Origin: Steroidobacteraceae bacterium
Lineage (GTDB): Bacteria > Pseudomonadota > Gammaproteobacteria > Steroidobacterales > Steroidobacteraceae
DNA: 46,585 nucleotides
Direction of reading: 5' to 3'
NCBI GenBank assembly: GCA_025451375.1
Contig: JANWKL010000013.1
Coordinates: 1 to 46,585 of the forward strand
A program made the position numbers and the translations under genes. Under the pieces are notes generated by a model. That model was not told where the DNA came from. It did no database searches and saw only the letters and a list, made by a program, of their open reading frames with translations. This document shows positions 17,990 through 24,463 of this stretch, in pieces. Within the stretch, counting starts at the first letter, position 1, and each line of letters begins with the position of its first letter.

Positions 17990-18971
17990 GCGCCACTGCG
18001 CCGGTCATCCACGGCAGCCGGTCCAGATCGAGGTTGCCCCCCGTGAGCACGAGACCCACGCGCTGGCCGGGGAAACTCAAGACCCCGCTGGCGATGGCCG
18101 CGTACGGCACGGCGCCCGAAGGCTCGATGATGATTTTCATCACCTCCCACAGCTGGCGCATCGCGGCGATGATCGCCTCGTCAGGCACGGTCACGATGTC
18201 GTCGACGCGGGCGCGAATCGCCGCGAACGGCCGCACGCCGAGCGTGCCGCGCAGGCCATCCGCGATGGTGTTGGGCTTGAGGCTCGGCTGGATCCGGCCG
18301 CTGCGGAACGAGTGCGCGGCATCAGCGGCGCCCGCGGGTTCGACGCCGATTACCCGGATCGCGGGTTTGAGGGTTTTGGCGGCGACCGCGTTGCCGCCGA
18401 GGAGGCCGCCACCGCCTACCGGGCAGAGGATGACATCCAGATCCGGCACCGCCTCCAGCAGCTCGACGCCGGCGGTGGCCTGGCCGGCCATCACCGCCAG
18501 ATCGTCGTACGGGTGTACCAGCACCGCGCCGGTCGCGGCGAGGATCTCCCGCGCCGCTCGTTCGCGCGCGGCGAGCGTCGGCTCACACCAGCTGATTTGC
18601 GTTTGCGCGCCGCCGTAGCGGGCGACTGCGGCGCGCTTTACCTGCGGGGTGTTGTCGGGCATCACGATATACGCCGGAATGCCGCGCAGCCGCGCCGCAC
18701 GCGCCAGGGCCGCCGCGTGGTTGCCCGAGGAGTGCGTGGCGACTCCGCGCCGCGCCTCCTCGGCAGACAGCGCGAACACGGCATTGGTCGCACCGCGCGC
18801 CTTGAACGCGCCGCACTTCTGGAAGTTCTCGCACTTGAAGTAAAGGTGCGCGCCGCTTTGCGCGTCGAGGCTGGCGCTGGTCAGGACCGGGGTGAGGTTC
18901 ACCTTGCCCGCGATCCGCTCGCGCGCCTCGGCGATGTGATTCCAGCTCAGCTCGGGAGAGGCGTCTGCCAT
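17979..18971 (-). CDS. Threonine/serine dehydratase, PLP fold type II
   Basis: 330 residues. The PLP lysine is Lys57 in 'ENFQKCGAFKARGA'; 'HSSGNHAAALA' and the glycine-rich phosphate cradle 'CPVGGGGLLGG' follow. Length matches catabolic threonine dehydratase, serine racemase and hydroxyaspartate ammonia-lyase, which lack the regulatory ACT domain; those three cannot be separated by eye. It converges on the flavoprotein gene with an 11-base overlap, so it is not part of that operon, though an amino-acid by-product link is conceivable. Confidence 0.88.
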   Translation of the reverse strand: MADASPELSWNHIAEARERIAGKVNLTPVLTSASLDAQSGAHLYFKCENFQKCGAFKARGATNAVFALSAEEARRGVATHSSGNHAAALARAARLRGIPAYIVMPDNTPQVKRAAVARYGGAQTQISWCEPTLAARERAAREILAATGAVLVHPYDDLAVMAGQATAGVELLEAVPDLDVILCPVGGGGLLGGNAVAAKTLKPAIRVIGVEPAGAADAAHSFRSGRIQPSLKPNTIADGLRGTLGVRPFAAIRARVDDIVTVPDEAIIAAMRQLWEVMKIIIEPSGAVPYAAIASGVLSFPGQRVGLVLTGGNLDLDRLPWMTGAVALRP

Positions 18972-19033
18972 GCGCGCGAGAGCATGGACACGGCTGGCGG
19001 GGCGGTCAAGGCGCGAGTCGCACTGCCAATGGT

Positions 19034-20257
19034 CTAACGCGCGCTCAGCCGTGCCCCGGCATCCTTTGCATCGAGCCGCGACAGCGCGGCGTTTACGTCA
19101 ATCGATGGCGAGCCCGCCTCATGAGCGCGCAGCAGTGCCGCGATCGTCTCACCCGACAGGCGCCCGTGCGACGCGGACATGAGCAGCGCAATGACACCCG
19201 TCAGCTCCGCGCATGCGACCGAAGTGCCGGATTCAAAATCGTATTGCGCGTTCGGAAGCGTCGTCAGCACGTGGACCGAGGGCGCGGGGAAGGCACCTTC
19301 CGGCAGGGGTTGTTCGCTGCCCGCAGCGCGCAGCACCCCGGGGATGGAACCCGGGAAGCCGGCATCCGGCGCGGCCGCCGCGACGAAAACCACACCGCGC
19401 TTGAGTCCATTCTCGACGAGGGCGGTGAGGAGAGGATCGGAGGGGCCGGCGAGACTCAGGTTCACCAGCGGCGTACCGGCGGCGAGCGCTGCGGCGAGCG
19501 CCTGGGCCAGAGTGAACGTGTTGCACGCCGCCCCGTCGTCCGCGGCGTGCAGCTGCCAGCAGGCCTCGAATACCTCCAGCCGCGCGAGCGGCGCAATGCC
19601 GACGATACCAACATGATTGTTCGCGACCGCCGTGATCAGTCCCGCCATGGCCGTGCCGTGACGCAGATCCGCCGGCCGCCGTGGCGGCGCGGTAATGAAA
19701 GATGACGTGTGCGCGATGCGCCCCTGCAGGTCCGGGTGGGCGCTGTCGACACCGGTGTCGATGAGCGCAATGCGTACGCCGGCACCCTGGGCACGCCCAT
19801 GTGCACGGGCGATGCCGAGCGCGACGAGGTTGGTCTGCAGGTCGTACAAAGGATCGTTGTAGGCCGGCGCATCCGTGAGGGTGTGGAACTCCTGCAACGG
19901 CTGCGCCAGCACCACGTGCGAGTCGCGCGACAGCGAGGCGAGAACCTCTGCCGGCGGCCGTCCGTCGGCAATCTCGTACACGACGCAGTGCATTCCTAAC
20001 GCCCGGATCGGCCAGCTCGCCACCTGCCGCAGTCCGTAGTGCGCCGCGACGCGCCGTGCCTGGGCGTGAGCATCCTGCGACACGCGATAGCCGTCACCGC
20101 TGTAGCGGTTGCCCGTGGCGCCGGCCGGACCCGGCAGTGTGTGGGGGGCATTGGCAAACCCCACGACGATCCGCGGCGTCGTCGCCACGGTGGCGTACGC
20201 AGACTGCGCGCTGAGCATTGCCAGCCACAGGAGGCACAGGCGCGCGAGCGTGCGCAC
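19034..20257 (-). CDS. S8 family (subtilase) serine peptidase with altered oxyanion site
   Basis: 407 residues from GTG 20257, 5 bases after the anti-sigma gene. Signal peptide (1-22), a propeptide-like region (about 28-125), then the subtilase domain. The triad is present: Asp167 (ALIDTGVD), His200 (RHGTAMAG), Ser346 (ESGTSVACA). The oxyanion-hole motif, normally AAAGN, reads AAAAP at 293-297, so the stabilising asparagine appears to be missing. It is probably secreted or periplasmic. Cleavage may be slow or absent. It is the last gene of the sigma/anti-sigma operon. Confidence 0.88.
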   Translation of the reverse strand: MRTLARLCLLWLAMLSAQSAYATVATTPRIVVGFANAPHTLPGPAGATGNRYSGDGYRVSQDAHAQARRVAAHYGLRQVASWPIRALGMHCVVYEIADGRPPAEVLASLSRDSHVVLAQPLQEFHTLTDAPAYNDPLYDLQTNLVALGIARAHGRAQGAGVRIALIDTGVDSAHPDLQGRIAHTSSFITAPPRRPADLRHGTAMAGLITAVANNHVGIVGIAPLARLEVFEACWQLHAADDGAACNTFTLAQALAAALAAGTPLVNLSLAGPSDPLLTALVENGLKRGVVFVAAAAPDAGFPGSIPGVLRAAGSEQPLPEGAFPAPSVHVLTTLPNAQYDFESGTSVACAELTGVIALLMSASHGRLSGETIAALLRAHEAGSPSIDVNAALSRLDAKDAGARLSAR

Positions 20258-20262
20258 CTTAC

Positions 20263-20925
20263 TCAGGGTTCCGTGAGCGGCTCGACCCAGCGCACGCGCG
20301 TGTCGGTGCGCAGGCGCGTCTCGAGCCTATGCAGTTGCGCGGGCGTCGCGGCCGCGAGCGGTGCAATTCCGAACACGCCGCTCGCGTCGGGTCCGGTGAC
20401 CACGTGCGCGCCAGCCGTGCGCAGGATGTCGGCCACTTCCCCCACCGGCACGCCGCGATCGAAGGCAACATGCAACACACCCGGGGCGGAGCTGGCGCCA
20501 AGTGTGTGGGTGGAGTAGAGCGGCTGCGACCAGCGATAAGTGGTCGCAACGATTCCCGTGAGCCCAACCGCCAGCACGACGCTCGCCGCCCAGGCAAGTC
20601 CCGGTGGCCGCCACGCCTGGCTTGATCCGGAAACGACCCGCGTGGGACGCGCGGTCACGCAGGGGCTGCGCGGCGCGGCTTCCGCGTGGCCGTCGATGCG
20701 ATCCAGCAACTTGCGGAACGAGGGGCCTGGTGCCCAGGTGACCCGATCCGGCTCACCAAGCGCCTGGCACATCCGGCGCTGCAGTGCGAGCTCTTGCGCA
20801 CAGGCCGCGCAATTCCCGACGTGCTCTTCCGCGCTCGCGCGCTCGTGCGCCGGCAGCCGGCCGTTGGCCAGCCACGGCAGTAGCAACCACGTCGTGGCGT
20901 GTTGGGAAGAGTCGTTGGCTGTCAT
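20263..20925 (-). CDS. Anti-sigma factor with zinc finger and propeptide-like C-terminal domain
   Basis: 220 residues. The HX3CX2C zinc anti-sigma motif is His35-Cys39-Cys42, a membrane helix spans about 109-130, and a periplasmic domain covers 149-220. That domain has a beta-alpha-beta-beta-alpha-beta pattern ending 'RTDTRVRWVEPLTEP', which resembles subtilisin propeptide (I9) ends and also the subtilase's own 'SRDSHVVLAQPLQEF'. The ATG at 20925 lies 4 bases after the sigma gene; six further residues upstream are possible. It should hold the ECF sigma factor at the membrane. Confidence 0.85.
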   Translation of the reverse strand: MTANDSSQHATTWLLLPWLANGRLPAHERASAEEHVGNCAACAQELALQRRMCQALGEPDRVTWAPGPSFRKLLDRIDGHAEAAPRSPCVTARPTRVVSGSSQAWRPPGLAWAASVVLAVGLTGIVATTYRWSQPLYSTHTLGASSAPGVLHVAFDRGVPVGEVADILRTAGAHVVTGPDASGVFGIAPLAAATPAQLHRLETRLRTDTRVRWVEPLTEP

Positions 20926-20929
20926 GGTT

Positions 20930-21547
20930 TTAGGGACTCGCATGGCCCGCGAGTTGCGGCAGGAATTTCTGCAGCTTCGCGCGGGCGTGGAACAGGCGGG
21001 TTTTCACGGTGTTGACGGGGCAGCGGGTGATGGCGGAAATCTCCTCGCAGGAATATCCAAGTTCGTAGCACAGCTGCACCGCCAGCCGCTGTTCCGGCGG
21101 CAGCTGCGCGAGCGCCTGCTGCAGCCAGTCGCGCAGTTCCTCGGCCACGAACGGCTCGCTCGCGAGTGGGGCGGACTGCGCCTCGAGGCTGGCGTGTGCC
21201 GCCAGGCGCGAGACGGAGCGAAACGAGTTGCGGGCCTTGCGGTATGCAATCCCGAATATCCAGGTCGAGGGCTGCGATTCGCCGCGAAACTCACGCGCCT
21301 TGCGCCACACCACCCAGAACGTATCGTTGATGATCTCCTCGGCCAGGTCATAGCGGTGCGTGAGGCGCATCAGGAAACGCGCCATGCGGCGATGGTAGAG
21401 GTTGTAGAGCTCCTCGAACGCCTTACGGTCGCCCGCGCCGATGCGCGCGATGAGCTCCACTTCGCGCGCGGCCGAGGCCGCGCCACGGTAGACCGCATCC
21501 GCCTTACCCGTCTCGTTACGACTCGTTGGCTGTACTCCCACGCTCAC
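20930..21547 (-). CDS. ECF RNA polymerase sigma factor
   Basis: About 205 residues from GTG 21547 (GTG 21541 is the alternative). Region 2 shows 'LYHRRMARFLMRLTHRYDLAEEIINDTFWVVWRKA' with 'STWIFGIAYRKARN'; region 4 shows 'LPPEQRLAVQLCYELGYSCEEISAI' and 'PVNTVKTRLFHARAKL', the recognition helix. It is followed directly by its anti-sigma gene. It lies 41 bases after the porin gene on the same strand, so it is either co-transcribed or has its own promoter in that gap. Confidence 0.9.
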   Translation of the reverse strand: MSVGVQPTSRNETGKADAVYRGAASAAREVELIARIGAGDRKAFEELYNLYHRRMARFLMRLTHRYDLAEEIINDTFWVVWRKAREFRGESQPSTWIFGIAYRKARNSFRSVSRLAAHASLEAQSAPLASEPFVAEELRDWLQQALAQLPPEQRLAVQLCYELGYSCEEISAITRCPVNTVKTRLFHARAKLQKFLPQLAGHASP

Positions 21548-21575
21548 ATGCCGTAAGTGTCCGCCGCGCCTATCC

Positions 21576-21582
21576 GGGTTCA
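21576..21582 (-). promoter_or_regulatory. Possible ECF-type -35 element before sigma gene
   Basis: TGAACCC on the minus strand, 29 bases before the sigma start codon. The GAAC core is common in ECF -35 elements, so it may mark self-regulation. The -10 part is not clear. Confidence 0.25.
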
Positions 21583-21588
21583 AAGCGC

Positions 21589-22395
21589 TCAAAAACGCCA
21601 GCTTACCGTGCCCGCCACCTGCCGGTTCGCCGCCGGGTAGGGGAACAGCTGCTGCGCCCGGTTCTGGGCCAGAAAGTACCCCACATCCACCCGCCATTGG
21701 CGCTCCTCGTAGGCGAGGCCCACGTTCCCGTAGGCGTAGCCAGCCCCGGCCTGCTCGCCCGCTCCTGCGCTGGTCGAATAGTAGTACCCGATAGCCCCGG
21801 TCACGGAAACGCCCCGCCCGAGCAGCCATTGACCGGCCGTATCGGCAACCCAGGCCGGACTGCGGTTCAGTCGGACATACCCGTACCACCGCACCGCGTT
21901 CGGAATCGCCGCCAGCGTGAAGGTCCAGCGGTCGAGCCACGCAACCGAGGCGGAGAGCTCCTGGAAGTCCGCAGAGGTCTGGCTCGGGCGCAGAAAATAG
22001 TGGCTGCGCGCGCTCAGCGTGGCGCTCCAGGTGTTGTCCAGGTTGAAGCGGTGGCCCAGATAGGCTTCCAGTTCGCTGGACGCGCCCGGTGGGAAATCCC
22101 GGTCGCGAGTGGACGCCCAGGCCCCGAGGAACCACCCGCCGGCACCTGCGTGCACATCGGCCTGCAGGGCGGGGTGGCCGTCGCTCTCCGACACACCCTG
22201 ATAGATATAATCGCTGGTTATGGCGACATTCCCGCCGGCGCTGAAATTGTCCTGTGATTCCCCTGCATAAGCGGCGCCGTGTGTCGCGGCGGCAAGCGCC
22301 GCGCAGGCCGCCAGAAGCCCTCTGGAGAGCGTTCGGCGCGGTCCACAGTCAGCGCGGCGGTACGCAACGCGCCGCCCCGCGGAGGGCGTTTTCAT
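21589..22395 (-). CDS. TorF-family outer-membrane protein (TIGR02001)
   Basis: 268 residues. A long cationic signal region (about 1-45, ending 'HGAAYA') precedes 'SAGGNVAITSDYIYQGVSESDGHPALQADV', the hallmark opening of the TIGR02001/TorF family. The rest is alternating beta strands ending 'VAGTVSWRF', with the C-terminal phenylalanine expected of an outer-membrane barrel. The ATG is 36 bases from fdsG on the other strand, so the two genes share a very short divergent promoter region. Substrate or role is not known. Confidence 0.85.
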   Translation of the reverse strand: MKTPSAGRRVAYRRADCGPRRTLSRGLLAACAALAAATHGAAYAGESQDNFSAGGNVAITSDYIYQGVSESDGHPALQADVHAGAGGWFLGAWASTRDRDFPPGASSELEAYLGHRFNLDNTWSATLSARSHYFLRPSQTSADFQELSASVAWLDRWTFTLAAIPNAVRWYGYVRLNRSPAWVADTAGQWLLGRGVSVTGAIGYYYSTSAGAGEQAGAGYAYGNVGLAYEERQWRVDVGYFLAQNRAQQLFPYPAANRQVAGTVSWRF

Positions 22396-22416
22396 GTCCT
22401 GCGGCTGTGCGGGACG

Positions 22417-22422
22417 TATACT
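22417..22422 (+). promoter_or_regulatory. Candidate -10 box, fds operon
   Basis: TATACT, 9 bases before the fdsG ATG at 22432. The transcript would begin at or near the start codon, leaving no room for a ribosome site. The -35 side lies within the TorF gene's start and is weak. Confidence 0.45.
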
Positions 22423-22431
22423 GGGAATTAC

Positions 22432-22908
22432 ATGCAGACGCTGGTGCCAGAGACGGACGTAGTGAAACGGATTGTGGCGGAACGCCGGGGGCGCCCCGGC
22501 CCGCTGCTCGAAATCCTGCATGCGATTCAGGGCGAACTGGGCTACATCCCCGGCGGGGCCGTGCCGGTCGTGGCGCAGGGTCTGAATCTCTCGCGTGCCG
22601 AAGTGCACGGGGTGGTCACCTTTTATCACTATTTTCGCCGCTCGCGTCCCGGCACGCACACCGTGCAGATCTGCCGGGCCGAATCGTGCCAGTCCATGGG
22701 CGCTGAAGCGCTCGCGGAACATGCGCGCGCGCGCCTCGGGATCGATTTCCACGAGACCACCGCCAACGGACGCTTCTCCCTCGAGCCCATCTATTGTCTC
22801 GGTAATTGCGCCTGCTCGCCCGCCGTCATGATCGACGGGCAGCTTCACGGCAGAGTAACGCCCGAGCGCTTCGATGCGTTGATCGCCGCCGGCGAGAAAG
22901 CCAAATGA
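22432..22908 (+). CDS. fdsG: NAD-dependent formate dehydrogenase gamma subunit
   Basis: 158 residues, NuoE-like thioredoxin fold. Four cysteines bind a 2Fe-2S cluster: Cys81 and Cys86 (CRAESC), Cys122 and Cys126 (CLGNC). The N-terminus 'LLEILHAIQGELGYIP' is typical. It passes electrons between FdsA and FdsB in the soluble, oxygen-tolerant FdsABG formate dehydrogenase. It is first in the operon and overlaps fdsB by 4 bases (ATGA). Confidence 0.93.
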   Translation: MQTLVPETDVVKRIVAERRGRPGPLLEILHAIQGELGYIPGGAVPVVAQGLNLSRAEVHGVVTFYHYFRRSRPGTHTVQICRAESCQSMGAEALAEHARARLGIDFHETTANGRFSLEPIYCLGNCACSPAVMIDGQLHGRVTPERFDALIAAGEKAK

Positions 22909-24446
22909 CCACTATCGTGTACGTTCCTGGGGACGCCGGGGCGCTGTCTTTGGGCGCCGGCGAGGTCGCCGCGGCGATACTTGCCGAGGCAAAGCGGCGC
23001 GGGGCCGACGTCACCGTGGTACGCAACGGCTCGCGCGGCGCGTACTGGCTTGAGCCGCTGGTAGAGGTCGTCACTGCCGCCGGGCGGGTGGCCTACGGAC
23101 CGGTGAGCGCCGCGGACGTGCCGGCGCTCTTCGCGGCGGACTTCCTGCGTGGCGGTGTGCACCCCAAAGCGCATGGCGTGACGGACTCCATCCCCTGGTT
23201 GCAAGGCCAGCAGCGTCTCACCTTTGAGCGCGTCGGAGTCATCGATCCGACCAGCGTCGCGGACTATGTAAAACATGGCGGTTACCGCGGGCTCACGCGC
23301 GCGCTGTCCATGTCGGGCGCCGACATCGTCCAGGCGATCACGACTTCGGGGCTTCGCGGGCGTGGCGGCGCCGCCTTTCCCACCGGCATCAAGTGGAAGA
23401 CCGTGCTCGACCAGCGCACGGCGCAGAAATACGTTACCTGCAACGCCGACGAGGGCGACTCCGGCACCTTCGCAGACCGCATGCTCATGGAAGGCGATCC
23501 GCTGTCACTCATCGAAGGCATGACCATTGCGGGCATCGCCGTCGGCGCCACCCAGGGCTACATTTATCTGCGCGTCGAGTACCCGCACGCGCTACGCACC
23601 TTGCAGGCCGCGATCGCGGCGGCAACCCAGGCGGGTTACCTCGGTGCGGACGTCGCCGGCAGCGGCAAGCGCTTCGACCTCGAAGTGCGCGTGGGCGCTG
23701 GGGCTTACATCTGCGGCGAAGAGACCTCGATGCTCGAGAGCCTGGAGGGCAAGCGCGGCGAGATTCGCGTGCGGCCGCCCCTGCCGGCGATCAAAGGCCT
23801 GTTTGGACAGCCGACCATCGTCAACAACGTGATCACGCTCGGCAGCGTACCGTGGATCCTCGATCATGGCGCCGATGCTTATGCGAATTTCGGCACCGGC
23901 AAATCCCGCGGCACCCTGCCGATCCAGCTCGCCGGCAACATCCGTCGCGGCGGGCTCATCGAGCGCGCGTTCGGACTCACGTTGCGTGAGTTGCTGTATG
24001 ACTATGGCGGCGGCACCGCCACCGGTAAGCCGATTCGCACCGTGCAGGTCGGCGGCCCGCTCGGCGCCTACATTCCCGCGTCGCAGTTCGATACCGCGGT
24101 GGACTATGAGGCCCTGAGTGGCATCGGCGCGCTGCTCGGGCACGGCGGCATCGTGGTGTTTGATGACTCGGTCGATATGGCGCGCATGGCGCGCTACGCG
24201 ATGGAATTCTGCGCGATCGAATCCTGCGGCAAGTGCACGCCGTGCCGGATCGGTTCCACGCGCGGCGTGGAAGTGATCGAGCGCATCATCCAGGGGATCG
24301 ATGCGGAGCGGAACGTGCAGCTGCTCGAGGAGTTGTGCGACCTCATGGTGCAAGGTTCCCTGTGCGGCCTGGGCGGCATGGCGCCGTTTCCGGTGCAAAG
24401 CGCATTGAAGTATTTTCGCGAAGATTTCCGCGCGCGGCCCAGGTAG
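22905..24446 (+). CDS. fdsB: NAD-dependent formate dehydrogenase beta subunit
   Basis: 513 residues: an N-terminal thioredoxin-like region (about 1-110), then a NuoF-like domain with the FMN/NAD site 'GLRGRGGAAFPTGIKW', 'CNADEGDSGTFADR' and 'GAGAYICGEETSMLES', and a C-terminal 4Fe-4S site (CGKCTPC and a later LCGLGG cysteine). It hands electrons to NAD+. The fused NuoE-like N-terminus is normal for FdsB. It is followed 17 bases later by fdsA. Confidence 0.95.
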   Translation: MTTIVYVPGDAGALSLGAGEVAAAILAEAKRRGADVTVVRNGSRGAYWLEPLVEVVTAAGRVAYGPVSAADVPALFAADFLRGGVHPKAHGVTDSIPWLQGQQRLTFERVGVIDPTSVADYVKHGGYRGLTRALSMSGADIVQAITTSGLRGRGGAAFPTGIKWKTVLDQRTAQKYVTCNADEGDSGTFADRMLMEGDPLSLIEGMTIAGIAVGATQGYIYLRVEYPHALRTLQAAIAAATQAGYLGADVAGSGKRFDLEVRVGAGAYICGEETSMLESLEGKRGEIRVRPPLPAIKGLFGQPTIVNNVITLGSVPWILDHGADAYANFGTGKSRGTLPIQLAGNIRRGGLIERAFGLTLRELLYDYGGGTATGKPIRTVQVGGPLGAYIPASQFDTAVDYEALSGIGALLGHGGIVVFDDSVDMARMARYAMEFCAIESCGKCTPCRIGSTRGVEVIERIIQGIDAERNVQLLEELCDLMVQGSLCGLGGMAPFPVQSALKYFREDFRARPR

Positions 24447-24463
24447 CGCGAGCGAGGAGAAAC

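Noticed and set aside
17979-18971. Dehydratase as a phosphonate ammonia-lyase
   Set aside because: The known hydroxy-AEP lyase is a different PLP fold, and this gene is convergent with the phn operon.
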